Of a DNA stretch of 64,000 nucleotides, positions 11,764 to 23,121 are shown piece after piece (position 1 is the stretch's first letter; every line of letters starts with the position of its first letter). A program made the position numbers and the translations under genes. The notes beneath the pieces were generated by a model. That model saw only the letters and a list, made by a program, of their open reading frames with translations, searched no databases and was not told where the DNA came from. The stretch comes from Stenocarpella maydis (lineage: Eukaryota > Ascomycota > Sordariomycetes > Diaporthales > Diaporthaceae): the NCBI GenBank assembly GCA_002270565.1, contig NQMI01000002.1, positions 62,001 to 126,000 of the forward strand. Reading direction: 5' to 3'.

Positions 11764-12365
11764 CTAAGCGACGGCTGTTCCAACTGTCAGTCCCGCTATC
11801 TTCTCAACATAAATCTTCTCCACCTCCTGCCACACCCTGTTATTCTTCCAGTTGCCTAAGACTCTGAAGGCTGGATACAATCCGTTTGATACAGACTCAC
11901 TTGCCTCCTTGGGCAACAAGCTTGGCAAGTATGGTATCATTACGATCATCAAAGGCGGGGTTCCATCAGGAGTCAGGATTTAAGTGGTGGGCTCCTCATC
12001 CAAATTTGTAGCGTTGGTGTAGATGGGCAATGAGTTGTTTGGGCTGTGGCTGTCGTTGCTGATATCGGATATCAGTCAACCTTCGTGCCAGCGCGCCGAG
12101 CAAGTCTTGGGCGACGAACGGTGCCACAGGGTGGAACAGGCTGAGACAGTTAGTTAGAATATTGTGCTCAAGGATCTGATAATAGTCACCACAAGCCTCG
12201 GTTTCCTGACGGCCCCTAACTTCCTTGTAGAATTCAGTTACGCCAATTTAGATACCAGAGAAGCCTTAGTGGCCTAATACCATGTACGCGGCATACTTCT
12301 ACCCTAGGGTAGTGATAGCTGTACCTTGGACCAGGTCCCGCTTAGCCTCTTGGAGCAGACTATAT
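11764..12365 (-). pseudogene. Decayed gene of unrecognised family, RIP-like stops
   Basis: From about 12365 down to 12010 one minus-strand frame keeps a protein-like sequence (segments such as KYAAYMVLGH, GVTEFYKEVRG and LFHPVAPFVAQDLLGALARRL) broken by TAG (12301-12299), TAA (12268-12266) and TAA (12250-12248). Each stop could be a Gln codon (CAG or CAA) changed C to T in a CpA context, which is the RIP preference. A TGA follows RYKFG near 12000. A short open piece at 11952-11764 ending GLTVGTAVA may be its last exon. I do not recognise the family. Confidence 0.45.
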
Positions 12366-12794
12366 CGGCTCTCATATGCAGAGACCCTGAGTCATGTCAA
12401 GCTTTGAGGCTAGGGTAGTCTATGCTTCAGAGATAAGGGGGGTAAAAGGTTTCGTTTTCCACACACAGGCTGCTGTCAGCGGAAAACGCAGTGGCACGGA
12501 CAATATAGCCGGGCTCCAACGAGACAATAAACTTGGGATGGGCCGTGCTGCCACTCGCACTCTGCCAAATCGACTGCCAGATGAAGCATACCGCGCCACA
12601 CGGATGCGAGGCGCGGCACGGCGCTGTGGATCTCTGCAAGTGCAGTTCCTCCCACTGACAGCGCCAGATCGGCATGCACCGGGCGAGTCGGCTCACAATA
12701 GGCATGTCAGATTTATCTTTTTGATACTTCTCACTCGACAAGTTTCCCCCACTCACATGCACCTTCACTCAACCTTCACATCACGCAGAGCAAA
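12366..12794. other. Intergenic stretch, no gene seen
   Basis: Short overlapping frames only. It lies between two pseudogenes and probably contains the former promoter of the kinase-like gene downstream. Confidence 0.4.
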
Positions 12795-13711
12795 ATGCCA
12801 CTAGCTGGCTAAGCCCCCTCCAAACGGCAGATTGCCTTGAGCTGGCGCACTGAGGATATCGTTTCCGCATGGACGCAGACACCCCAAATGAAACCTGACG
12901 GCAGTGCTGTGACGGGCTTCTGTTTCCCCCCACAGCAACCCATCGCTTACATCAAGGCCGGCTTGCCAGATACGCTTCAGCCAGAGCTACGGAACCAGGA
13001 GTATGTCCTGAAAGCTCTAAGCAACATGCCATCAGATCAGACAAGAGGAATTCGCATCCCAGAGGTCTACCGCACACTCCAGAGCGGCGACTGGTTCTAT
13101 ATTATTATGGAATACATCCCTGGAAAGACGCTGCAACAGTTGAAAGACCAGAAGGACTGGGACGAATCACGAAAGGAAGTTCTGACCAACAGTATTGCAA
13201 GGGCTATGAGGCTGCTTATGTCAATACCAGTGCCTGCAGGGCAAACACCTGGACCTGTTGGTGGTGGCCAAATCCGGCATCCCCTGTTTAAGGATGACAT
13301 TTCGTCTTGTAATTACTCATAAGTCGATGAGCTTGAGAAGCACTTGAACGATGTAGGTAACTGAACAGGGACCGCGGCCTACTAATACAACCTCGGTTCT
13401 GATCGTGGCTAACGCGAATTACTGCACAGGCGGCCACCATGAGAAACAAGACGGCCCCGACTGTGAGCCTTGAGAGGAGCCTGTGTTTCTATTATAGTGA
13501 CTTCTACGCCAGCAACTTTGTCTTTACTGATTCTGGCGAAGTTTGCATCATTGACTTTGACCAGGCCGGGTTCCTGCCTCCCAGCTTTATGTCCTTTGCC
13601 CTGGCCGAAAGCCATTGGTCACCCGGGCATTGGGTCAGGGAGGTACTGATAGGAAGCGAAGGACATAGAATGGCGTTTTGTGCCCAAGATATTTCCCTGT
13701 CACGGTCATGA
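12795..13711 (+). pseudogene. APH/protein-kinase-fold gene, broken
   Basis: The frame from 12837 reads a fungal aminoglycoside-phosphotransferase/choline-kinase-like protein: an IRIPEVYR segment, the hinge-like FYIIMEYIPGKTL, and GGGQIRHPLFKD. A 77-bp intron (13353-13429, GTAGGT...GGCTAAC...CACAG) then leads to the catalytic part, with FYYSDFYASNFVF standing where the kinase H-x-D-x-x-x-x-N loop should be and IIDFDQAGFLPPS as the DFD metal motif. Two in-frame TAA codons break it: one at 12810-12812 after the only nearby upstream ATG (12795), and one at 13320-13322 between the two halves (before VDELEKHLN, which continues in frame). The N-terminal boundary is uncertain. The C-terminal lobe after HWSPGHW appears cut short. 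Many such genes occur in mould genomes and their substrates are unknown. Confidence 0.7.
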
Positions 13712-14244
13712 AAATGTTATATACACGGGGCAGCGGAAATGGGGTCCGAGAGGGAAAAGAAAACGGCCGTGGTGGGCGATGTTACATAGACATCGAGATG
13801 AAGAGAGGAGAGCGTCACACCGCAGAGGTAAACAGGGCATGCTATGCCTCCCTGGATAGGTAATGATCTCAGTGTCTTGATTTCCGGCCTCTTCATTCAC
13901 TAAATCGGACAATACCTATGAAGAGCGATCCTTCTGGACACATAAACACACACACAATACAACTATAGGCAGGGCTTGGAAATGAGATCCATCAATTTAC
14001 ACTTTTGCTCGTACTCACGCGGGTAGAAACAATTTATAGGAAGCACTGCATCACAACCCTCAACCCAAGTACGGGCGTGCTACATGGTTCTTTAAGGTCC
14101 CTCAACAGTCGTCATTCGGCTGTAAGGAGATCCCTTCCTGATTGCTATGTCACTTGGGTACCAGTGGTGGCTAGTGACAGCAGACTAAGTTACTTTTATC
14201 CTATGGCCACATGCACTCTTCCACGATCCAACGGAGGCATATGC
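13712..14244. other. Intergenic stretch, no gene seen
   Basis: Only short overlapping frames without family resemblance. A CA-rich run lies near 13942-13957. Confidence 0.4.
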
Positions 14245-14394
14245 CTACTTCTTGGCGGCCTCATCGACAGAATCCTTGTTGTAGATGTAAACCTTCCCAT
14301 ACTCTACTATAATCTTACCTCTCGTTGAATCGATCCAGCCGGCCTTAGACTTACGGCTGCTTTCCTGATACTCTGGGTTGCTGGCTAGGGCCAT
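14245..14394 (-). CDS. Possible 49-residue small protein
   Basis: An intact minus-strand ORF runs from ATG at 14394 to TAG at 14245. The product begins MALASNPEYQ, contains KIIVEYGKVYIYNKD and ends EAAKK. The composition is charged and soluble, with no signal peptide or membrane span. It could be a small gene or the surviving last exon of a larger one. The sequence is protein-like, but I recognise no family. Confidence 0.3.
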   Translation of the reverse strand: MALASNPEYQESSRKSKAGWIDSTRGKIIVEYGKVYIYNKDSVDEAAKK

Positions 14395-14929
14395 TATGTG
14401 CTGTATTTTCTGAACCTAATAGGTGAGGATTGTATGTGAATTGATAACGGTCCAAACCGGGCCAACCCTTTCTGCATATGAGCTAAGAGCCTTAAAAATA
14501 TTGCTCGGGAAAAAGGCTTAATGCTGCAGGTCATTTAGCCGTATGTTACGCACTACTGCAAGGTAGCGCTGCTTTCAAGTGTCTTGTATAACGGAGGCAT
14601 GCTGTCAAGCGAGGGTCACCAACGATGAAATGCTTGATGACGTTGTAGCTCTTGACAAAGTTTCAGCCATGCGGGGCTACAGGAGAAGTGCCTGGATGCT
14701 CTTCGTCCGACCTAGATACCGAAACCCCTTCTACCGCTTTGTCTTTGCTCTTCTTATTGGTTTTCCTCAGGGTATTGGTTTCTCGGTGACCGAATACCAC
14801 CGCAACCCCTGCTGGTGGTAGGGTGGAGAGACTGCGGCAGTGGCGATTACCCTGGAGTTCTTCCAGTAGCAGAACCGGGACTCGATCGCACATGTGGCTC
14901 CTTGGATGGAGCAGCTGCATGCATCGAAT

Positions 14930-16175
14930 ACAGGACCGGGGCGTGAGTGTAGACTCCTCTTACGAGTTTCCATGGCCCGCCGCCGGTGTTTGTGTTTCCA
15001 TGACGTTTGAGGATCCTGTTCAGAACCGAATTGCTTGTAGCCAGGTAATTGTAACCCGCAGCAAGTTTCCCCCAGTCAATGCAGATATTCTGTGTCTTCT
15101 ATGTACCTGGGCCCAAGGTTCTGGTATCCGTTACCGGGCTCATCGGCTGCAGGATGCCGCCAAATCCACGTCCGGGCAGAGTTATGGATTGTAGCTCCCG
15201 AATGAGATCAACCCAAGCTTCGCCCCGGAAATCTAGTGTGGTACCATATGGGCGGATGTGTCTCGATCCACTGGCAATATCCAAGATTCGAAGCCCTCCA
15301 GTTGTGTACGGGGCGATGCTCGTATTTCGAAACCCACGCCGCAGGGGGAGTCCATTGTTTGATGTGGCTGTTGGACGCCAAAGATCTGTTGGCAATATCT
15401 TAACTTTGCAAATGACCCAGCAGGCTTCGAATATAACTCCGTGATAATCAAGTCATGGAGTGCTATCCTCCTGCCCAGCGAGGCTGCTCGGGTCGCAAGC
15501 TGATGGTGAGTTTGTGCACCGAGAAACCGTGCCGAACCGAAGCGGGTCAGGACTGAGATAACTAGCAGAACTTCCAGGTATGTGTCCCATGCCGCCCCCC
15601 ACCGGAGCTGCGTCTGCAAAGGATCATCGAGTCCTGACGCTACGAGGATGAATACCGGTGTGTGGATTATTAATGCCATGAAGAGAACCTCCAGCACGGC
15701 CACGCTTGGGTTCTCTGCTGAGAGAGCCGTGTTTCTCGCCCAAGTATAAAAATCCTTGGTAGTTCCTAATAATTCCTTTCCGAGCCCTTCTTGACTCCCG
15801 GCAAGCGGCGCGATGACTGCACTTTATAATGTAGAGGGTTTTCCTCAATGCGACAAGCTGGTACTCCCGCATTGAATATTGCGAGATCAGCCGGAAAGCA
15901 GTGGCGAGGGGCGCTAAACCCAGCACCAGCCGAGCCGACGGCCTCCCAGACTTATCCCCGAGACTTATCACAGATCGGAGCTCTATTTTCCCAGAAATGC
16001 AGGCCTGATCCGAGCCGATACCCCGGAAAGCAAAGGGTGGGGGGGGCCAGGCCCGCAGCGAATGCGAGTACACCAATTGCAACACAAGCGGAGCATTTCC
16101 TAGTCCTAAAACCCTACGATCGCGGCGTCTGGAGAAAACAAGGTAGATACGGGGAAGGTCGGCGCGACGATACAC
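14930..16175 (-). pseudogene. Fragmented minus-strand coding relic, unrecognised
   Basis: Several minus-strand frames look protein-like but cannot be joined into one gene. One (about 15730-15233) has an Asn-Pro-Ser-Val helix, then VLFMALIIHTPVFILVASG and TYLEVLLVISVLT, which look like membrane spans, followed by HHQLATRAASLGRRIALHDL. The frame shifts near 15400 to GLRILDIASGSRHIRPYG and then GEAWVDLIRELQSITLPGRGFG down to about 15100. A further piece near 15060-14950 contains YNYLATSNSVLNRILKR. The frame changes suggest a decayed gene or missed introns. I cannot assign a family. Confidence 0.35.
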
Positions 16176-16407
16176 GGTGTTGATAGCCTGTCCTGATCCG
16201 CCTTGTGGAGAGCTTTTATAATGCTATGCGGACCAGGCATTTCTTCGGAATACGACATGGCCTACACCGTGAGGCCAGCCCGCGCGGGAGCATCCTGCGC
16301 CCCCTTGGAACGAAAAGGCTCCGCGAGGTCTCTCTCTTCTCCTGGACTTTGACTCTATCTATGGGTTACCGGGAACTCAAAGGCCAACGTGACAACATCT
16401 GAACAGA
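16176..16407. promoter_or_regulatory. Probable promoter of the DHA1 transporter
   Basis: This 232-bp gap lies directly upstream of the ATG at 16408. I see no convincing TATA or CCAAT element, and the call rests on position alone. Confidence 0.3.
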
Positions 16408-18207
16408 ATGGATAACAAGGAGTCATCAGCCTCGGACCACGTCGAGGCCCTCAAGGCTGAGGCGGTGTCTGCTCAGAACAACGGCGATGTCCTCCTCGTC
16501 ACCAGTCATGACGTCCGGAGAGTCCCCGTGCCAACCGACAACCCCAACGACCCGCTCAATCTCAAGCCCTTCAGGAAGCTCATGATTGTCGTGAACTGCT
16601 GCTGGTTCGGTGAGGCTCCCTCGATATGCCCCCTGATGAGACATCATGACCCGGCACCAGACTGACAGACACAACCACACAAAAGCCGTCTTCTCCCTCC
16701 TCAGCGTCAGCGGCATCAGCACCTTCATGAACACCCTCTTCGGGCTGTACGCGCCCCAGGGCAAGTCGGCCGAGCAGGTCGTCGGCCTGAGCACCTACCC
16801 GACGGTGGTCATGGCCCTGGGCAGCTTCGGCATCCTCCCGCTGTCGCTCGTGCTGGGCCGCCGCCCCGTCTTCCTCGCCTGCATCGCCCTCGCCTTCGCC
16901 ATGACCCTCGTGGCCGGCGCGGGGGGCGCCAGCTACGACACGCACCTCGCCGCCCGCATGGTCCTGGGCCTCGCGACGGGCGCCACCGAGTCCCTGCTGC
17001 CGCTGGTCCTCTCGGACGTCACCTTCCTCGGCGAGCGGAGCTTCTACTTTGGCCTGTACTGGTCCACGCAGAACGCCGTCGGCGCGGGCCTGCAGGTCGC
17101 CCTGTCGTACATGGTCGCCGCGTCGTCGTGGCGCTGGTTCTACTGGCTCTTCGCCGCCACCCTGGGGCTCGGCGCCGCCTCGGCCTTCCTCTTCCTCCCC
17201 GAGACGCGGTTCCAGCGCCCGCTCGCCCTCGTCAACGGCTACGTCGTGTACACCGACGACTTTGGCCACACGCAGTTCCTGACCAGCGAGGAGGCGCGGG
17301 AGCGGCTCGGCGCGCGCGTGGACGACGAGGTGGGCGCGGCGCCCGCGGAGGAGAAGAAGACCCTCGCGCAGGAGCTGAGGCCGTGGAACCCCGTCCCCGC
17401 CGGCGCGCTGCGGACGTGGCTGGGCGCCTACGCCGCCATCGCAAAGTCCCTGACGTCGCCCGCGGTGTGGTTCGCCCTGCTGGCCGCGTCCATCACCCTC
17501 GGCATCGGCGTCGCCATCTCCCTCGTCTACAGCACCGTCCTCGAGGAGTCGTTCCACTGGGCGCCCGAGTCGGTGGGGCTCTTCAACGTGGGCATCATCC
17601 CCGCCGCCATGCTCGCCATGGTCCACTCGGGCTGGTTCGCCGACAGGGTCAACGTCCGCCTGGCCGCGCGCAACGGCGGCGTGCACAAGCCTGAGCACCA
17701 CCTGATACACCTCGTAGTGCCCTGCGTAACCGGTGCCCTCGGCATAGCCATCTTCGCCGTCGTCGCAAACGACCCGGAGAGGTACTCTGCCTGGGGCCTC
17801 GTCCTTGCCTGGGCCATCTTCGAGTTCGCCTTCACCGCCGTGCTCATCACCACCACCACCTTCGCGGCCGAGGTCATACCCGAGAACCCGGGCGCCGCAA
17901 TGGTACCTGTTGTTGGTGGCAAGAATATCATCTCATTCGGCGCGTCGTACGGGCTGATTCCCATGCTGAATATGTGGTCTTACCTGAAGAGCTTTATGGT
18001 GGTAAGTCACGAGTCCGTTCCGTTCCGTTCCAGGTGCGGTAACCACTGACAAGGTGTTAGCTTCTCGGCATCTTTGTCGGCATCTTCGCGCTGGGTATAC
18101 CTATTTACTTCCTGAACCCAAAGGTAATGGTCCTCGTCCCGCTACCACCTGACTGGCTCTAACATCATCTGCAGTGGAGAGCTTCAGCGTTGAAGAAGAA
18201 ATCGTAG
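16408..18207 (+). CDS. MFS transporter, DHA1 (12-span, drug:H+ antiporter-1 type)
   Basis: Exons 16408-16609, 16686-18001, 18061-18123 and 18175-18207 join in frame to 537 residues. All introns are GT...AG (51-76 bp). The cytosolic N terminus ends with VPTDNPNDPLNLKPFRK, the conserved entry motif of fungal DHA1 proteins, followed by twelve predicted spans. Visible landmarks are LGRRPVF (2-3 loop), ARMVLGLATGATESLLPLVLSD (helix 4 and the antiporter region), GLYWSTQNAVG, FLPETRF after helix 6 with a long charged central loop, GIIPAAMLAMVHSGWFADR and FEFAFTAVLITTTTFAAE. The closest character is to polyamine/HOL1-like and toxin-efflux members, but the substrate cannot be told from sequence. The very high GC of exon 2 gives long antisense open frames that are shadows. 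The gene looks intact, unlike its neighbours on the left. Confidence 0.85.
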
Positions 18208-18492
18208 GCTAAGAAGCAGTAAGTCCTATGTAGAGGTGTAGAGGTAAAGAGTGAAACAGGCAGCTGGGTCAATGCTTCTGTCAGTATCGAATACGCTATG
18301 GCCTGAGAAGTGTATCGGGCGGCCCATCCTCGACACGGGATGAGCATCAGGGGGCCAACCTACCTAAGCACGCCGTGAGAAGACGTGCATGATAGAGCCT
18401 TGAAACCTTTTCGGCGCATGGACCACTCGACACCGGAGGGAACCAACACCACGACATGATACTCTATATATTTCTATACCTCAAAAACATCT

Positions 18493-21400
18493 CTACAGCT
18501 CATCCTTAGTATGACCCGTAGCCTTGGGGTCCTCCCCCTCCAATGCCCTACTCTTGGGGTTCTTGGCCTCCTCCGGCTCCTTGAGCTCCTCCCCATCACC
18601 CCTGATCACCTTCTCCTTCTGCCCCTCCGCCGCCCCCTCGTCAACCCTGCTCGCGCCGCCCTTCCTCCTGCGGTCCAGCGCCGCGATCTCGTCATCGTAG
18701 AGCGTCCACTCGGGCACCTGCCTTCTCGCCCTGTCGAGCTTGGGCTCCTTTGTCTGCGGGTTGTTGCACAGGTCGATGGTCTTGGCCTCGGCGAACGTCT
18801 CGTCGCTGCACCACGTCTCGCACCACAGCCATTCCTGCGGCAGGCTGTGGATGGGGATCTGGAACTGCATGTGGTTGGGCAGGTCCTGGTCGAGGTTCGA
18901 GAGGGAGTTGGGGTCCGCGGACAGCGTGTGGTACGTCTGGCGGAGGCGGTCGCCGGCCGCCAGCTCCCTGAAGCGCCGGAGGTCCACCACGTAGAGCGCC
19001 GAGATGTGGTACGGCTGCCCGCGCAGGTAGTTCGCCCAGTAGCCCTGCTTCCAGAAGCGGAACCCTTCCATCTCGGTGCGCGAGTCGCACATGGGCGTGA
19101 ACCCGTATGGCGCGCCCTCGAGGTCGTGCCGCACCAGGCTGTACATGTCGGTGCGGACGATCTGGTCCGCGTCCACGAAGATGACCTTGTCCAGGGACAG
19201 GGGGAAGAGCACGTCCAGGAAGAGGATCTTGTAGCCCCAGATCTCGCGCTGCTTCTCCTTCTGCTGGCGGAGCCAGTGCGGCCACTTGTAGGTCACCATC
19301 TCGTACTTGAACCCATACTCCTCGGCCATGAGTGGGAGGAAGTCCTTGAAGGCTGGAGACAGGAACTGCTCGATGAACCAGAACTTCACCGAGTGCTTCG
19401 TGTTCTTCATGACGCTGAGCATCATAATGTTTAACATGCGCTCGTACAGGTGGCCGCTGGCGACAGAGAAGATGTTGATCTCGGCGTGCTCTTGGTCAGA
19501 CGATGACTTGCTCTTGACACCAAATAGATCCTTGCCGAACTTGAGCCCCTTGGACACCACGTCCATGACACCTCCGTCGCCGCCTTCCTCAAGAACATCG
19601 GCTTCCTCCATTCCGGGCTTCCGGTTAATCCGCGGGTACAGTGTGGTACCCATGAAGTTCATCAGGGCTGTCTCGGTGCCCTCGTCACCAGGCACAGCGC
19701 TGTATCCCTTGGCACCGACACTCTCGATGTGGTAGATATCAGAGGTGCGGCCCTCCTTTAGCTGGATGTTGTAGAAACCAGGATTCGCCTTGAATTGGAA
19801 GTAGCCCAGGTTGAACATGACAATCGTGTCTGCGACCTTGGGATCCTTTTCGGTGCTGAGTATCAGCTGTGCGCCACGGGGCAGAGCTCCCGTAGACTCC
19901 CTGGAGTGGCCCTCAATGAGGATGTTCTCGAGTTCATAGGTAACCCGCACGTCACTCTTGATGGAGCTGAGCTTCAGGTTATCTAGGTCGTGAACAGAAA
20001 CCTTGGCGGCGACGAGCCACGCGGGAGGCACGTCCATGGCGACGTTCAGCAGTGCTTCGGATGGCAGGCCTTTGAATTCTGCCACGGGTGACTTGACCTT
20101 TCCAGACTCATCGAAGACGGGTGCGTGATCGAGGACGTATCTGTAGAATCGCTTTACCGGGAGCTCCTCCAGCTGTTCCTTGGGGTTGATAAAGACCTTG
20201 AGATAGACCCCCGACAGCTCAGAGAGGACCTTAAGCATGGGCACCCATCTTTGCCCTTGCTCACTAGCAGGGTTGATGACGGCCACGAACTGAATTGTCG
20301 CCTTGGTCTTGTCACCAATTTCGAATGCCGTGTGGGTCGAGTTCCAAACATTGAAAGCGGATATTCTCAGAGCAGAGCCAGACTCGAAGATACCCTCAGG
20401 TACGTCGGGCATGGTAGACAAGGCGGTAATTGATGTGACCTTCGCAGCTGCCAGAGAGTTCGATACCTTTTCGGCGAGACCAAGATCCTCAATCGCATTG
20501 TAGACTGGCAGTATCCTCGACTTCTGCTCAACATCCAGGAAGAGTTGATAGTCATCTGCATTGAAGTCCGCTGCTGACTCCACAGGACCAACAATGCGGC
20601 CGTTGAGAATGAGCATGTGCTGCCCCGGCCGAATAGCCGCGGTGCCGAGGAATCGACGAAGAGCAGAGTCGTAGAGGTCATTCTCCTCAGTCAACCCTTC
20701 GGTGGACTCGATGATGAGCTTGAGCAGTTCTTCTGAGTCAGCCGCTGCCAGGTCAGACTTGCTGGCCTTCAATGCCGAATTGATCTTGTATGCTTCCTCT
20801 GAGTCCGCTGGATTGTGAATTATATCCAGCCGTATACCTGGGTTGTTCGTCCGGAACTGCAACGCCGAGGCAGCCAGCTTGACGCCATCAGGATTTGTCA
20901 GATCAAGAACGAGTGTCAACACTGCCCAGTTCTCCTTGGTGGACTCGGGGTAGGATTCGAGCACCGGGACCATTTCGAACAGGTCTGCATGCTCCGAGTG
21001 CAGCTTGTTGACATCCAGCACAACCACATCCTTAGGGTCGCTTGGGAAGATGACAGTGTTGCGACGCTTGGCTGCGTTTTGCAAGAAGAAGTCAGGAACC
21101 CACTGGTCATCCTGGACCTCGCCATAGAAGATGGCCTGTCGAAGCATCTGCAGATCCATTTGAATCGCTTGGCCCATGGGCTGCATCCAGTTGCCTTGTC
21201 GTGACATGGGGATACCATCAACAAAGAAGACGGGGGTCGTGCCTTGTGCACGCAGCCGATCGGCCCAAACCTTTGAGAGACGAATTTGTTCTCCATGGTG
21301 CTCAGAGCCAAGTACTTCCTCAAAAGAGACGGCGGTGGCGTCCTCCCTCAATGTCCTGTTGGTGATTGCCGATTCGAACAATGCCTTGTCTGCATCCCCG

Positions 21401-23121
21401 GTCTTCTTTGCTTCAATAGCAGCCTGCAGATATGCCATCATCGCCGAGAGACCGTATGTCTCAACGAGGTTGTAAACCACTCTTGCCTGACGCTGGGACG
21501 CATCGGTGAAGGACAAAGGAACGATGCCGAACCTCACAGGGAGCTTTCGCCGGACGAACTCCTGGAGCTGCTTGGCGACCAAGGCGACGTCCTCCTCGTT
21601 GGTGAGGTCGACGGGAAAGACCAAGTTGAAAATATCACGCCGAATCTGAGGCAGGGAGCCAGGCATTCCGCCACCTTGGAGCAGCTGGAAGAAATTAGCA
21701 AAAGGAAAAGGCAGTGGGCCGTCAAAACACGTACACTCATCAGGTGCTTGGGGAAGGCCTCGTAGCGCTTGTCCTTCTCGACGTTATTCAGGTAAAGAAT
21801 AACTTTCCCATCTTCGGGCCCGTCGTGCCAGACAAACCTCTGAACGTCGTCATTTGCCTTGGCAGCAGCCACAGACTGGTGGGTGAGAAGGTCAATTGCC
21901 TCCTCTCCGGTCAAGCCCAGGTCAGTGACGCCGTTGATGAGCTTGCGCTCACTCCTCAGCAGGTCAACCAGGGTGAATGCGTCCATCTGCCTCTCAACGA
22001 GCTGGACACCGTTCATCCACAGCACGTTGGTCCCGGAGGTGACCAGCTCGGCGCGGTTGCCCTTGTGCTCGTTGTAAAAGTCGTCCGAGAAATTATGCGC
22101 AGCAAGCGAGCTCGAGTGCTTCGGAAAGTCCTGGGTTAGCTTCAGCAGAGTGCTGAAGGGATCGTCACTCTGCATGATGAAGGATGCGGCCTTCAGGCCA
22201 AGGGAGGACAGCTCGGATGTGGACAAGGGTTTCAGGTCAGCGACCTCCTCTTGCTGGTCCAGGACGACCTCGGATGATAAGACTTTCTGGGATGCATCTT
22301 CCTCTGCCTTGCGGTCATCGATGACAATGTAGTCGGTCCTCTTCAGCTGAAGCGCAACACCATAGCCACTGACCGGCAAGGGCTCCAGGTTCTCGTAGGA
22401 CAGTCTGCGGTGGCGGAGCTTGTATGTGCACTCCCGGTTCAGCGCCTTCTCTGATAGGACCTTGTGGAATGGTGCAAATCGAGGCGAGGTGATGTCTGCA
22501 TACAGGATGCAGCTGGGGCCATCCCCAATAGAGCGGTCGAAAGGAAGGTCCCGGTCCTGTCGTTCCGATACGTGGCCCCGAGCTTGGCCTGCGTCCAGGG
22601 AGGGAATGCAGTGCTGCTGGCCCTGCCAGATTGCCCATGCATCACAACCATCCTGGTTCCCTTGTAGCGTCGGCTCGACACCGGTTTGGTAGTACTGGTA
22701 GTGTGCCTCGACTCGCGGCACGGCAGACCTCGTGGACAGGGCGAGCTTGAAGATGGACAGTCCCTCGTCGCTGGTTATGTGGGCATCCTGTTGAAGCAAT
22801 GACAGGAAGCCCTCGTATAGTTCTGCGTCGGTCCTGAGCTCGGCAAAGTAGCCGTCTGCGATGCGATCGAGGAGCGGGAAGTAGCTGGAGGCGTTCTCGT
22901 GGGCGGCAGTCTCCCTGGAAACTGGATTAGATGACCCAGCCGCGACACAAGCGGTTCCGGCGCAAGACTTACAAGAGTTCTATCAAATAGGGTGGCGAGG
23001 GAAACGCAGCCTTCATGGCGATCTCGACAGACGGTCCGGCGCATGTCGGCTGGGCCCTGAAGAGGGTTGCCGCCAGCAGAGAGGCCAGCAGGCTCCCTGG
23101 CAGCTGGGAGAGTGGTATCAT
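18493..23121 (-). CDS. UDP-glucose:glycoprotein glucosyltransferase (ER folding sensor)
   Basis: Exons 23121-22973, 22914-21735 and 21684-18493 give 1506 residues, the usual length for UGGT. The enzyme sits in the ER lumen and re-glucosylates N-glycans of misfolded glycoproteins so that they rebind calnexin. In order: a hydrophobic signal peptide (residues 1 to about 29), thioredoxin-like sensor domains over about residues 35-900, beta-sandwich regions, then a GT24 catalytic domain from about 1190 to 1440. The catalytic domain starts INIFSVASGHLYERML, carries the metal-binding D-A-D of DADQIVRTD (residues 1281-1283, bases 19165-19173) and includes the SNLDQDLPN segment. An acidic/basic tail ends in KDEL, an ER-retrieval signal. 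Introns are 58 bp (22972-22915) and 50 bp (21734-21685). The gene is head to head with the alpha-COP gene. Confidence 0.95.

Noticed and set aside
16580..17710. Long open frame antisense to the DHA1 transporter
   Set aside because: It mirrors the very GC-rich coding exon, is dominated by Gly/Ala/Arg/Glu low complexity and has no family resemblance; the sense strand is a clear transporter.
18511..19434. 307-codon plus-strand frame over the UGGT catalytic domain
   Set aside because: Antisense shadow of the conserved GT24 domain.
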